NCBI RefSeq assembly: GCF_003987135.1 | Contig: NZ_PIPJ01000001.1 | Coordinates: 248,001 to 312,000, forward strand | DNA length: 64,000 bases | Source: Aliidiomarina iranensis | Lineage (GTDB): Bacteria; Pseudomonadota; Gammaproteobacteria; Enterobacterales; Alteromonadaceae | Reading direction: 5' to 3' | Notes under the pieces: model-generated | What the model was told of the DNA's origin: nothing | Database searches by the model: none | What the model saw: the letters and a program-made list of their open reading frames with translations, nothing else | Program-made: the position numbers and the translations under genes | Shown: positions 26,056 to 35,649 of the stretch, one piece after another | How positions within the stretch are numbered: the stretch's first letter is position 1 | Layout of the letters: every line of letters starts with the position of its first letter

Positions 26056-26693
26056 TGAATACACTCGCTATTTATATGAACGGCTACCGCGTAGGCTACT
26101 TGAGCCGAAGTGATTCCGGCGCTCAGGAAAAAACAGCCCTTCTAAAAATAGACAACGTATGGTGTATTCCAAAAGGTAACACCCCAACTACACACATCAT
26201 CAAGCTTCCTGTTGGGAAGATTCAAAGCCATGATCACACGATTGACCTGACGGATAGCGTTGAGAATGAGATGTTGTGCCTAAGAATTGCAAAAGCATTT
26301 GGTTTTGATGCGCCCGCAAAGAACTTCTCTATACACATCGAGCCCCATGGTACCTACCGGTTAACACCGCTTTATGACATCATTTCTGCTCATACTGCAA
26401 TTGGTGGAAACGGCCTGAATATTCCTGATTTAAAACTTGCGATGAGCTTGCGAGGGTCGAGTGGAAAGAAATGGCGTATCTACCAAATTTTTCGGCGGCA
26501 TTTTTTAAATACCGCAAAAGAAGCTGAATTTAGCCCGAGCCGAATGAGCGAAATCATCACAACCCTATGCAATAAAGTGGATGATGTTATTGAACGAGTG
26601 AAAAATGATTTGCCGGATGATTTTCCGACGCGCGTTTCGACTCCTATTTTTGAGGGTATGCTTGAGCGTAAACGTCGACTTCTGATCGAATGA
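26055..26693 (+). pseudogene. Internally deleted HipA kinase gene, reading frame kept
   Basis: A frame of 212 residues against about 440 in a normal HipA. Its parts align in order with HipA but two large segments are missing. After the normal start (LAIYMNGYRVGYLSRSDSGA) the sequence jumps straight to QEKTALLKIDNVWCIPKG, the ATP-site loop region. After IAKAFGFDAP it jumps to AKNFSIHIEPHG and continues to a normal C-terminus. The segments normally between these, including VERFDRR with the catalytic aspartate and the N-T-D metal motif, are absent. Kinase activity is therefore not expected. Both joins keep frame, so a short protein may still be made and could bind the HipB-like partner. Confidence 0.8.
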
Positions 26694-26748
26694 ATCTACC
26701 CGATTGGTAACGTGAGTATTTTCAGCGAATAGAAGGTGTATAGAATAC

Positions 26749-27006
26749 TCAGGCCTTACCAAAACTCACAACAGGTTTTAAGATAAAGGGAGTTAGGGAT
26801 GAATACTTTACACGCCATTTATGAAACGTTGCGTTACCAATGCCGTACTTACGGCAGATATCTTTCACCGGCATTCCGGCCTCGGCTTCTTTTAAAATCG
26901 CCACAATCTGGCTTTCAGCCATGCGTTTGCTCATCGTAAAGCTCCTTTCTTTTAGTTTAAAAGAAATTCTACGAGTGAGCTGTACTATTTTTTTTGGGTA
27001 GTTACA
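26749..27006 (-). mobile_element. Remnant of an IS3-family insertion sequence (orfA start and left end)
   Basis: Residues 1-47 of a leftward frame (ATG at 26934) match the helix-turn-helix start of IS3-family OrfA proteins: RMAESQIVAILKEAEAGMPV, then KDICRKYGIGNATFHKW. After that the sequence becomes unrelated and the frame stops at 26749, well short of the usual length, and no orfB is present. Upstream, TGTAACTACCC at 27006-26996 could be the outer end of the element, only eight bases from the kdpE stop codon. The remnant marks the left border of the kdp region. Confidence 0.7.
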
Positions 27007-27013
27007 GAACAGC

Positions 27014-27700
27014 CTACCGTGCGAAGATAAGCCTGTAGCCTACCCCTGGGTCGGTGAGAATGTAGCGGGGCGTGGTGGGGGAGTCGCCCAGCTTTTGGCG
27101 CAGATGGCTAATCACAATGCGTAGATAGTGGGTATCGTGAACATGGGTTTCCCCCCAAATCACCTTTAAGATTTGCTCTTGGGTAACGACACGGTTACGT
27201 AGCCTGGCAAGCAGAGACAGCACGGCATATTCTTTTGGTGTCAACTCGACAGGTTCGCCGTTGATAATGACCTCCCGCGAGGCGAAATTGATATAGAGAT
27301 TGCCGTCGTTGATGTCCGTCACAACATCGTTCTTCTTGCGGTAATCGCGCAGGCACCCGCGCAATCGTGCGAGCAGCTCTTCAACACTGAAAGGCTTGGT
27401 CACGTAATCCTGGGCGCCATTGTCGAGACCTTTCACTTTTTCGGCGTCAGCATCGCGCACCGAAAGAATTAAAATGGGCACGTCGGTAAATTCTCTGAGC
27501 TTTAACAGCACCTCCTGACCATCAATGTCAGGTAGGCCAAGATCAAGAAGAATAGCTTCAGGCTGATGGCGGGCGGCGAGTTTGATCCCAGCGGTTCCAC
27601 TGTCAGCTTCGACCACCGTATAATTCTCGCTCTGCAGCGTAATACTGAGTAAACGACGAATTTTTGCTTCGTCATCAATGATTAAGACTTGTCCGTTCAT
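27014..27700 (-). CDS. kdpE: KdpE, response regulator of potassium uptake
   Basis: A 228-residue OmpR/PhoB-type regulator. The receiver domain has LIIDDEAKIRRLL, the phospho-acceptor aspartate in ILLDLGLPDIDG and the lysine in DYVTKPFSVEELLARL. The winged helix carries ELTPKEYAVLSLLA and ends with DPGVGYRLIF. The ATG at 27700 overlaps the end of kdpD by four bases (a longer frame to 27772 is not needed). It activates the kdp operon at low potassium or osmotic stress. An IS remnant starts eight bases after its stop. Confidence 0.93.
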   Translation of the reverse strand: MNGQVLIIDDEAKIRRLLSITLQSENYTVVEADSGTAGIKLAARHQPEAILLDLGLPDIDGQEVLLKLREFTDVPILILSVRDADAEKVKGLDNGAQDYVTKPFSVEELLARLRGCLRDYRKKNDVVTDINDGNLYINFASREVIINGEPVELTPKEYAVLSLLARLRNRVVTQEQILKVIWGETHVHDTHYLRIVISHLRQKLGDSPTTPRYILTDPGVGYRLIFAR

Positions 27701-30381
27701 GATATCGCCTTGTTTGATTGGCTGGTGTTGGGCTGGTTTCTTTGATCTAACGGCAACCGAATAACAAAGCACGTGCCCTGGTCGGTGATACGCTTGTTGT
27801 CGACGAACACTTCACCGCCGTGCGCACCAATCATCCCCCGGCAGATGGCTAAGCCCATCCCCGTATTATTTTTCTTAGAGTCGCCGTCGGCAACTACGTA
27901 AAACATATCAAACACTTTTTCTGCGACTTCGTCCGAAATCCCGGGGCCTGAATCTTTAATTTCGATTTCCAGATACTCATGAGTCCACAGATGCTCAATA
28001 CACACCGGAGCGTCAGGGGGCGAGAAGCGCGCGGCATTTTCGAGAATATTAAAAAGGCCCTGTTCTATCAATGCGCCGTGGACGTATATCGGTGCATGCT
28101 TGCCGGACACGCTGACCCGCAGTTCAATGTCAGGATAATAGCGCTTGAGTCGTTTGGTGGTGCTCGAAATGACATCATCCATCTCAACCCAGTCACGTTC
28201 AAGTTTTAGTTCGCCGTAACCCAGGCGTGTCATGTCGAGAAGGTTCTGAATGTAGTTTTCTAGCCGTTTGCTCTCACTGATAATGCCGTCGATCAGTTCT
28301 ATCCGGTCATTCTCGCTGATTTGCTGAAAACGAAAGCGCAGTAATTCTGCAGACCCCATCATCGAAGATAGCGGTGACTTAAGATCGTGAGATACAGATG
28401 ACAGCAAGGCGGTGCGAAGTTGCTCTACTTCCATTGATATCTTGGTGTTCTCCAGCGCGCTGGCCAGCTGAATACGCTGCAGGGCAGTACCGCACTGCTG
28501 CTGCATGGACTCGAGCAACTGTTGCTGAAACAGTGATAATTGACGTACCGAAGCCGGGACCTTGAGTACGGCTACTGCGTTAGGTCGGGACTGAGTGCCG
28601 AGTGGCAGCAAAACCTCATCGAGGGAAGACAGTGTATTTGAAAACCGTCCCGCGGTGTTGCCATTCGTAAACACCCAGTCGATGCCTGCTCGCAGCTTGT
28701 CATTGAGCTTCAGGTTTCCCTCGACACATTTCATCGCTCGGCTATTGTCACGAATGACCACTGCCGCCTCTACTTCGATCATGTTCTGACACACCCGGTG
28801 AAACGTTTCGAATACCTGCGCCTCGGTGGTGACCTTGGTGAGAGTCTCTGCGGAATCGCGGAGGGTGTCAGAGAAACGACTGGATTCGTTTAGTAGCATG
28901 AACTGGCGACGTAAGCGGGAAGCAGCGGGGCCGCTGATTAGGCCAATAAAAAGCAAGAACACCAGTGTGGCGACATCATTCTGCTCATCCACCGCAAAGG
29001 TATAAAAGGGTTCTGTAAGGAAAAAGTTGAACGCCAAGAACGCTAACAATGCCGTTGCGAGCGCTGGTCTGGAGCCGAATTTTAGTCCTGTGGTGACAAT
29101 CGCCGCCACGTAAATCAGTGCGACGTTGCCAGCACCGACCACCGGCAGTATGGCTAACGCTAAGACAGTGGCTACCACGGTGAGCAATGTACCAACCAGA
29201 TAACCCGGCTTTTGCCCAAGAATCGGCGTTTGTCTGAGTGTGCGGCGCGGACTCACGGACATTTGTGGGGGGTGATAAATTGACACCTCAATATTCAGGT
29301 TTGACTCAATGAGCTTGCGGTATAAAGGCTTTGACCAGACATTGAAACGCCAGCGGCGGCGGGCGCCGACGAGCACGTTACTAATGCGTTGCTCTTCCAG
29401 AAACTTCACTGCGGCGTCGTAGCTGGTGGCACCCTTTAGGGTCATGGTTTTTGCACCTAGCTCTTCAGCAAGTTCAAGATCACGACGTAACTGCATGCGC
29501 TGAGAGGTGCTTTGTGGCCTGCCCGTATCAATCCAGACCACGTACCAGGGCATATGACGACGATCAGCAATTTGCCGGCCCAGGCGCACCAGGTAGTCAT
29601 GTTGAGAGTTGGCACTAATCAGTACAACCAGTTTGTCCTGAATGGTGTAGGACGGCGTCTTATCTTTTAACACCAGCTCGTCTGATAAGTTAGTATCAAC
29701 CCGCACCAGAACTTCCCGAATCGCCATTTCGCGTAAGGCAATCAGGTTTTCCAGCGAAAAAAACTGCTCCAAAGCAGAGCGAGCATATTCGGGCAGATAG
29801 ACTTTACCTTCCTGCAATCGCTGCACCAATCCGTCAGGTGGCAAGTCTATCAGAATAATCTCATGGGCAAGGTCAAAAATATAATCCGGCACTAGTTCTG
29901 TGACTCGCACGCCAGTGACCTGACGAACGACATCATTCAGGCTGGCCATATGCTGAATATTGACCGTGGTATACACGTCAATGCCTGCAGCGAGCAGCTC
30001 CCCAACGTCCTGGTACCTGAACTTATTGCGGCTATTTGGTATGTTGGAATGGGCAAGCTCGTCGACGATGATCAGCGCTGGCTTTTGTTGCAGTGCGGCG
30101 TCGATGTCGAACTCAGTCAGTGGCGTCCCCTGGTATTCAACCTGGCGTAGAGGCAGTTGCTGAATACCTTCAATCATGGCCTGGGTTTCTTTGCGGCCAT
30201 GAGTTTCAACCACGCCCAGTGTCACCGAAATGCCCTGATTCAGACGCTCTTTCGCTGCGCTAAGCATCGCGTAGGTTTTACCTACACCTGGCGCGGCGCC
30301 CAGAAATATCGTGAGTTTGCCTGACTCTGAGGACTTCAATTTGCGCAGCAAACGCTCGGCTTTAGACTGGGCGCGCATCAT
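27697..30381 (-). CDS. kdpD: KdpD, sensor kinase for potassium limitation
   Basis: An 894-residue protein with the complete KdpD order. The N-terminal KdpD domain has the Walker A motif GAAPGVGKT at about 28-36 and VVDELAHSNIPNSR-type signatures; a USP-like region follows. Four close membrane helices lie at about 395-490 (DUF4118), then a GAF-like part, the HisKA box with VSHDLKSPLSSMMG, and HATPase motifs NILENAARFSPPD and DSGPGISDE. It abuts the end of the porin gene, with GGAG seven bases before its ATG. Unlike in Escherichia coli, the porin gene separates it from kdpC. Confidence 0.94.
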   Translation of the reverse strand: MMRAQSKAERLLRKLKSSESGKLTIFLGAAPGVGKTYAMLSAAKERLNQGISVTLGVVETHGRKETQAMIEGIQQLPLRQVEYQGTPLTEFDIDAALQQKPALIIVDELAHSNIPNSRNKFRYQDVGELLAAGIDVYTTVNIQHMASLNDVVRQVTGVRVTELVPDYIFDLAHEIILIDLPPDGLVQRLQEGKVYLPEYARSALEQFFSLENLIALREMAIREVLVRVDTNLSDELVLKDKTPSYTIQDKLVVLISANSQHDYLVRLGRQIADRRHMPWYVVWIDTGRPQSTSQRMQLRRDLELAEELGAKTMTLKGATSYDAAVKFLEEQRISNVLVGARRRWRFNVWSKPLYRKLIESNLNIEVSIYHPPQMSVSPRRTLRQTPILGQKPGYLVGTLLTVVATVLALAILPVVGAGNVALIYVAAIVTTGLKFGSRPALATALLAFLAFNFFLTEPFYTFAVDEQNDVATLVFLLFIGLISGPAASRLRRQFMLLNESSRFSDTLRDSAETLTKVTTEAQVFETFHRVCQNMIEVEAAVVIRDNSRAMKCVEGNLKLNDKLRAGIDWVFTNGNTAGRFSNTLSSLDEVLLPLGTQSRPNAVAVLKVPASVRQLSLFQQQLLESMQQQCGTALQRIQLASALENTKISMEVEQLRTALLSSVSHDLKSPLSSMMGSAELLRFRFQQISENDRIELIDGIISESKRLENYIQNLLDMTRLGYGELKLERDWVEMDDVISSTTKRLKRYYPDIELRVSVSGKHAPIYVHGALIEQGLFNILENAARFSPPDAPVCIEHLWTHEYLEIEIKDSGPGISDEVAEKVFDMFYVVADGDSKKNNTGMGLAICRGMIGAHGGEVFVDNKRITDQGTCFVIRLPLDQRNQPNTSQSNKAIS

Positions 30382-31116
30382 TTAAAAACTCCGGGATAGA
30401 TTCAACAGCCATTGGGAGCCACAGTCTGCGCCACACTGGGCAGATGACACCGAGGTGTTCACGTAGCTAATGCTGGATGACCAGCCATCGGCAAAATCAC
30501 GGCTCAAAGTTAGCTGCCCGTCCCAGTAATCCCGGTCATTATTGACAGGAGCCCCAAGAAAGCTGGCGTAATCGGAAGCCGATGAAAAGCGATTATAGCC
30601 TGCGCTAATACTCAGTTGCCATCCATCATAGTCAAAGATCGGTGCTGACAGGTAAAGATACTGGTAGCTACCCACGCCTGCACCAAAATAGTTATCGCTA
30701 TGATGCAGGCCAAAGGTGAACTGATAAATATCGAGGGCTGCGAAAATTTCCGCATAGTCATATTCATCGGCGCTTGCTTCCTCAGGGTAATGGTAATAGA
30801 TGACACCGGTATCCAAGCTTGTGGAAGCACTGAGTTGACCACGCCAACCAAGCGTCCCATCTACTTCAAGGCTACCCTCACCAAAATTCACATTAGAAGC
30901 CCATACGCTGGCGTAGAGCCCAGATGTGTGCTCGGTAGCAAAGGTGACCTGAACAGCGGGGCCGCGGCTGGTCTGAGAAATACCACGAAAAACATAATTT
31001 GTGGTTAGCGTGGCGTCACCGGAGACTTGCCATTTACTGGTCTCAACCGCCTGAGTAGCAGAACTGAACAAGCCTGCAAGCAGCGCGATTGTGATACTTA
31101 CTGTCTTAGTTTTCAT
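30382..31116 (-). CDS. TorF-family outer-membrane porin inside the kdp operon
   Basis: A protein of about 244 residues with a signal peptide (SATQAVETS cleavage region). Alternating beta-strand sequence and a terminal aromatic residue (LLNLSRSF) are typical of an outer-membrane barrel. The first strands, GDATLTTNYVFRGISQTSRG, match the TorF/TIGR02001 family of putative porins. The ATG at 31116 has GAGGA upstream; a longer frame to 31158 overlaps kdpC. It lies between kdpC (22 bases) and kdpD (0 bases), so it should be expressed with the potassium pump and may let potassium or counter-ions cross the outer membrane. That role is inference. Confidence 0.85.
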   Translation of the reverse strand: MKTKTVSITIALLAGLFSSATQAVETSKWQVSGDATLTTNYVFRGISQTSRGPAVQVTFATEHTSGLYASVWASNVNFGEGSLEVDGTLGWRGQLSASTSLDTGVIYYHYPEEASADEYDYAEIFAALDIYQFTFGLHHSDNYFGAGVGSYQYLYLSAPIFDYDGWQLSISAGYNRFSSASDYASFLGAPVNNDRDYWDGQLTLSRDFADGWSSSISYVNTSVSSAQCGADCGSQWLLNLSRSF

Positions 31117-31138
31117 TGAGTCTGTTCCTCGAAAATGT

Positions 31139-31741
31139 TTATTGATTATCAAGCGCAAGATTGAGCGTCAGCACGTTGACACGAGACTGACCCAGAACAC
31201 CGAAAGACGGTGTCGCCGTGTGCTGCGCTACCAGCGCGGCGATATTTTCTTGTGCGAGGCCACGGGCACGCGCGATACGTGGTATCTGTAGTGCCGCCGC
31301 CTGCTCAGAAATGTGTGGGTCAACGCCAGAACCGGACATTGAAATCATGTCCACGGGGATATCAGCGAGTGCAACGCCTTCCCGCGCGCTCACTGATTGA
31401 CTGAGCTGACGCGCGATCGCGCGCAGTTCCGGGTTACTCGGAGCCAGGTTGCTGCCGCCTGTGTCGGTAGGTAAATGCGCGACCGAGCTTGGCCGGGAAT
31501 GAAAATACGTATCGCCCGTGAATGGCTGGGCAATTAAGGTTGAACCTCTCAGTTCGTTGTCTTGATATATCAGACTGCCGCGCGCCTGTTCAGGAAACAC
31601 GCCGAGACCAGCTAAGGTCGCCACGGTGGTGTATAAACCGCCGCACAAAATTAATCCGGATAGCGCAAAGATCGCCGATTTTTTGAATTCGCCGGACATG
31701 CGCACGTTTTCCACAAAACCTGGTGAAGTGTGAGTATTCAT
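31139..31741 (-). CDS. kdpC: KdpC, small subunit of the potassium-transporting ATPase
   Basis: A 200-residue protein with one N-terminal membrane helix (about 23-43) and the periplasmic KdpC core. It has GSLIYQDNELRGSTLIAQPF, YFHSRPSSV and the conserved MSGSGVDPHIS. KdpC stabilises the complex and assists coupling. The ATG at 31741 has AGGAG nearby; the frame extends six codons further but overlaps kdpB. It lies ten bases behind kdpB. Confidence 0.94.
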   Translation of the reverse strand: MNTHTSPGFVENVRMSGEFKKSAIFALSGLILCGGLYTTVATLAGLGVFPEQARGSLIYQDNELRGSTLIAQPFTGDTYFHSRPSSVAHLPTDTGGSNLAPSNPELRAIARQLSQSVSAREGVALADIPVDMISMSGSGVDPHISEQAAALQIPRIARARGLAQENIAALVAQHTATPSFGVLGQSRVNVLTLNLALDNQ

Positions 31742-31751
31742 AATGTATCTC

Positions 31752-33749
31752 CTAAACAATAGTAGCGAGGATCATGTCGATGAATTTAATCGCGACAAAG
31801 GGAACAACTAGGCCGCCTAAGCCGAACATCAGCATGTTGTTGCGTAGTAGCGTCTCGGCGTTAACGTTACCCATCTTGACGCCTCGGGTGGCAAGCGGTA
31901 TTAGCACAGGAATAATCAGGGCATTGAAGATCAAAGCTGATAACACGGCGCTGGTGGGGCTATGGAGGTTCATGAAGTCTAAACCTGCGACCACTGGCAG
32001 GGCGCCGGCGAAGACCGCAGGGATAATCGCAAAGTATTTCGCGACATCATTGGCCAGCGAGAAGGTGGTCAGCGAGCCCCGAGTCACTAAAAGTTGCTTA
32101 CCAATTTCCACCACCGAGATTAACTTGGCAGGGTCTGAGTCGAGGTCGACCATGTTACCGGCTTCTTTGGCTGCCTGTGTTCCTGAGTTCATTGCCAGAC
32201 CGATATCAGCCTGGGCTAACGCTGGGGCGTCGTTGGTTCCGTCCCCGACCATGGCGACCAGCAGACCCTGGGCTTGATAGTCCTTAATCAGCGCAAGCTT
32301 GTCCTCAGGTTTGGCTTCTGCGATAAAATCATCGACACCCGCCTTAGCCGCTATGACACCCGCGGTCACTGGATTATCACCGGTAACCATCACGGTTTTT
32401 ACGCCGAGACTACGTAGCTTGGTGAAGCGCTCTTTGATATCTGGTTTAATCACATCTGACAGGGCAATCACACCCAAGATTTTGGATTGGTTAGCCACGA
32501 CCAGCGGGGTCGCGCCTTGCTTGGAGACACTTTCGGTAACAGGGTCCAGGTCTTTGGGAATGGCGAGATCTCTTGCTTTAGCCCAGTTGACAATGGCATC
32601 GCGCGCACCTTTCACTGAGATCTCATGCTCGGATAGCTGAATGCCCGACAAACGCGTTTCTGCGGAAAATGCAATGATCTCGTAGTCACCCTGCAGCACT
32701 GGCTTTTCAAACCGTGATTCATGTGCCAGCTTAACGATAGACTTGCCCTCAGCAGTCGAATCTTGTAGGGATGTCAGCACACTGGCGTCAACCAGCTCTT
32801 GCATTGTCGCTTTACCGACGGGGAGGAAATCAGTGGCCTGGCGGTCGCCGTATGTGATGGTGCCGGTTTTATCAAGTAACAGAACATCAATGTCACCGGC
32901 AACCTCTACCGCTTTACCTGATTTGGCAATAATGTTCGCTTTAAACGCGCGGTTCATACCGGCAATACCGATAGCAGGCAAAAGGCCACCAATCGTAGTA
33001 GGAATTAGACATACCAGTAGTGCGATCAGCATCACCATATCCAGACTGACGCCGAGGAATCCAGCCATAGGAGGTAGGGTAACCACAACCAGCAGGAACA
33101 CTAACGTGAGGGCTGCAAGCAATACAGTCAGGGCGATCTCATTTGGTGTTTTCTGCCGCGAGGCACCTTCAACCAGAGCTATCATCCGGTCAAGAAAGGT
33201 TGCGCCAGGCTCGCTGGTAACCCGAATTACCAGGTTGCCGCTCAGCAGCGTGGTACCTCCGATTACACCGGAACGGTCGCCACCAGCCTCGCGGAGCACT
33301 GCGGCTGACTCACCGGTTACCGCTGACTCATTGACCGTGGCGATCCCTTCGACGATTTCTCCGTCGACCGGAATGACTTCGCCTTCCTTGACGGTAACCA
33401 GATCGTTCTTTTTCACCCTAGAGGCATCAACGAAGGTTTCCTGATCTTTGCGGATCAGTCGCGCTTTTAGCGCCGTGCGCGATTTCTTCAGGCTCTGTGC
33501 CTGGCCCTTGCCTTGCTCTTCAGCTACGGACTCTGAGTAATTTGAAAAACATAAGGTCGCAAACAGGATCAATGTCGTGGCTAACTGAAAGCCAAAATCC
33601 TGCCCGGTGACCAGACTCGTTAGGGTAAACGCAGCTGTGATTAGCGTGCTTACCCAGACCACAAACATCACTGGGTTGCGCATTGCTATGCGCGGATGCA
33701 GCTTACCCAGCGAGGTTTTTACAAGCGATAAACTTTTAGGGTTTAACAT
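31752..33749 (-). CDS. kdpB: KdpB, P-type ATPase subunit
   Basis: A 665-residue P-type ATPase. It has the TGES actuator motif in AVTGESAAV, the phosphorylation site LLDKTGTITYG, the hinge MVGDGTNDAPALAQAD and the membrane segments expected for KdpB, including LIPTTIGGLLPAIGIAGM with the conserved proline. It powers potassium entry through KdpA. It starts five bases after the kdpA stop. Confidence 0.96.
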   Translation of the reverse strand: MLNPKSLSLVKTSLGKLHPRIAMRNPVMFVVWVSTLITAAFTLTSLVTGQDFGFQLATTLILFATLCFSNYSESVAEEQGKGQAQSLKKSRTALKARLIRKDQETFVDASRVKKNDLVTVKEGEVIPVDGEIVEGIATVNESAVTGESAAVLREAGGDRSGVIGGTTLLSGNLVIRVTSEPGATFLDRMIALVEGASRQKTPNEIALTVLLAALTLVFLLVVVTLPPMAGFLGVSLDMVMLIALLVCLIPTTIGGLLPAIGIAGMNRAFKANIIAKSGKAVEVAGDIDVLLLDKTGTITYGDRQATDFLPVGKATMQELVDASVLTSLQDSTAEGKSIVKLAHESRFEKPVLQGDYEIIAFSAETRLSGIQLSEHEISVKGARDAIVNWAKARDLAIPKDLDPVTESVSKQGATPLVVANQSKILGVIALSDVIKPDIKERFTKLRSLGVKTVMVTGDNPVTAGVIAAKAGVDDFIAEAKPEDKLALIKDYQAQGLLVAMVGDGTNDAPALAQADIGLAMNSGTQAAKEAGNMVDLDSDPAKLISVVEIGKQLLVTRGSLTTFSLANDVAKYFAIIPAVFAGALPVVAGLDFMNLHSPTSAVLSALIFNALIIPVLIPLATRGVKMGNVNAETLLRNNMLMFGLGGLVVPFVAIKFIDMILATIV

Positions 33750-33754
33750 AGTTC

Positions 33755-35482
33755 TTACTCCACGAAAGCGTTGCCAGAGGCGATTTCAAGTCCTTCACCA
33801 ATCGGGCCGATGACCGCTGATGGTAAGAAAGACAGGAAGTTAATAATCAGGATGACGGCAATCACGGTGACGCAGAACGTAGCGCCGGATAGCTTGATGG
33901 CATTCTCTTTCGCTTTGGTTTCGCGCTTGCTTGCCATCCAGCCGGCGATAGCCAGCGGCAACAGAATAGGCAGGTAACGACCAAGTATGAGCGCAACCAC
34001 CGCTGTGACATTCCACCAGGGTGAGTCATCGTTGAGGCCCTCAAATCCTGAGCCGTTGTTGGCAAAGGCTGAGGTGTACTCGTAGAAGACCTGAGAAACT
34101 GCGTGAAAGCCCGGATTACTGTTTCCTGTCAGGGCAGGGAAGGCCACGGTAATCGCGGTGAGCCCCAGGATCACCATCGCGGGCAGAACAATAAGCATAC
34201 CAAGCGCCTTGATTTCCTTGGTTTCGACCTTGCGCCCAAAGAGTTCTGGGGTGCGCCCAATCATCAACCCGGCGATAAAAATGGCTATCCACAGGTAGAC
34301 AATAAAGTTAATAAAGCCACTGCCAATACCACCCCAGGTTGAGTTGATCAGCATGCCAGCTCTGGTCACTAAACCTGCCATCGGGTTGAGTGAATCGTGC
34401 ATGGAATTCACCGAACCATTGGACGTCTGTGTGGTAAGCGTGGCCCACAGCGCAGAGGGGTCAGTGCCAAACCGCACCTCTTTACCTTCCATATTGGGGC
34501 CGGCAGCGCTGAGCCCTGCAAGTGCTGCATTCTCTTGCCGCTCGCTGTAGACGCTTGCTGCGACCATGGTGACGCTGAATGTAGCCATGACGGTAAACGC
34601 CAGAGTGCTCAGGCTTTTTCTACCGATTAGTCGCCCGGCCATGAACACAATGGCGATGGGTACTAGGATCAAAGATATCGTTTGCAGCATGTTACTGATT
34701 GGCGTGGGATTCTCGTAAGGATTGGAGCTGTTCGGACCGAAGAAACCGCCGCCGTTAGTGCCCAGCTGTTTAATGGCAACCATCGCCGAAACCGGGCCAC
34801 GTGGGATTTCCTGCACTTCAAGCCCTGCTTGAGCATCGACTGGCGTTGCCATGGCGGCGCCTGAGAATGTACTAGGAACCCCTTGCGATGTGAGCAGCAA
34901 GGCGAGTAATAGCGCAAGCGGAATTAATACACGAAGGGTTCCGCGAATAACATCGGTATAGAAGTTACCAAGGTTACGGGCTTCGCCCTCTTTGGCGGTT
35001 TCGCTATTAAGACCGCCGACCATACCTCTGAGGATTGCGACGCAGGCTGCCAGACCAATCGCCGGGGTCAGAAACTGAAGGGTGACGATGAGCACACCCT
35101 GTGACAGGTACGTCAGCTGTGCCTGACCGCTGTAGTGCTGCTGGTTGGTATTGGTGAGGAATGATACCGCCGTATGTAAAGCTAAATCCCATGACAGAGG
35201 ACCAATATTGTCCGGGTTCATCGGTAATAGATGCTGAAACTTCAGTACCGCGAAAGCGATAACTCCGAGCACCAGGTTGAAAAGCACGAGTGACTTGGCG
35301 TAAGCCTTCCACCCCATGCCCTGATCTGGATTAATGCCCGTTACTTTATAAATAACGCGTTCGACGGGAGAAAATACAACATCTCCCCAGTGCGGACGAG
35401 CCGAGTATACGCTCGTCATGTAATGTCCCAGAGGCCATGCGAGAAGTACTGCAAGCCCCAGAATAATGGATATTTCTAACAT
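33755..35482 (-). CDS. kdpA: KdpA, potassium-channel-like subunit
   Basis: A 575-residue membrane protein with about ten helices and four pore-loop motifs, including TNTNQQHYSG, NGGGFFGPNSSNPYENPTP and AFANNGSGFEGL. These form the selectivity filter of the Kdp pump. The ATG at 35482 is preferred over the preceding GTG because GGAG lies six bases upstream. It follows kdpF by nine bases. Confidence 0.95.
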   Translation of the reverse strand: MLEISIILGLAVLLAWPLGHYMTSVYSARPHWGDVVFSPVERVIYKVTGINPDQGMGWKAYAKSLVLFNLVLGVIAFAVLKFQHLLPMNPDNIGPLSWDLALHTAVSFLTNTNQQHYSGQAQLTYLSQGVLIVTLQFLTPAIGLAACVAILRGMVGGLNSETAKEGEARNLGNFYTDVIRGTLRVLIPLALLLALLLTSQGVPSTFSGAAMATPVDAQAGLEVQEIPRGPVSAMVAIKQLGTNGGGFFGPNSSNPYENPTPISNMLQTISLILVPIAIVFMAGRLIGRKSLSTLAFTVMATFSVTMVAASVYSERQENAALAGLSAAGPNMEGKEVRFGTDPSALWATLTTQTSNGSVNSMHDSLNPMAGLVTRAGMLINSTWGGIGSGFINFIVYLWIAIFIAGLMIGRTPELFGRKVETKEIKALGMLIVLPAMVILGLTAITVAFPALTGNSNPGFHAVSQVFYEYTSAFANNGSGFEGLNDDSPWWNVTAVVALILGRYLPILLPLAIAGWMASKRETKAKENAIKLSGATFCVTVIAVILIINFLSFLPSAVIGPIGEGLEIASGNAFVE

Positions 35483-35491
35483 CACTGACTC

Positions 35492-35572
35492 CTAATATTT
35501 TTCAGGATTTTTAATGACATCAAGCAGATAGAGCATCAGCGCTACGGATATCAGAAGAAGTAAAATATGCAT
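35492..35572 (-). CDS. kdpF: KdpF, 26-residue stabilising subunit
   Basis: A tiny frame of 26 residues, beginning MHILLLLISVALMLYLLD and ending KNPEKY. A single membrane helix followed by a short polar end with an aromatic residue is the typical KdpF pattern. GGAG lies six bases before its ATG. Its position directly upstream of kdpA completes the kdpFABC order. KdpF stabilises the Kdp complex. Confidence 0.85.
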   Translation of the reverse strand: MHILLLLISVALMLYLLDVIKNPEKY

Positions 35573-35649
35573 GGGTAACTCCACGTGATTGAGAACAGAT
35601 ATAGTATCGGTAAGAGGTGTGTAAAATCGCTAGAGCGAAAATTGGAAAG

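Noticed and set aside
32743-33444. 233-codon plus-strand frame inside kdpB
   Set aside because: It is serine-, threonine- and arginine-rich and lies entirely over the strongly conserved kdpB, so it is a shadow frame.
33755-35482. KdpA filter motif TNTNQQHYSG instead of the TNTNWQ form
   Set aside because: It looks unusual against Escherichia coli, but I recall the same QQHYSG form in other gammaproteobacterial KdpA proteins, so it is probably a lineage variant.
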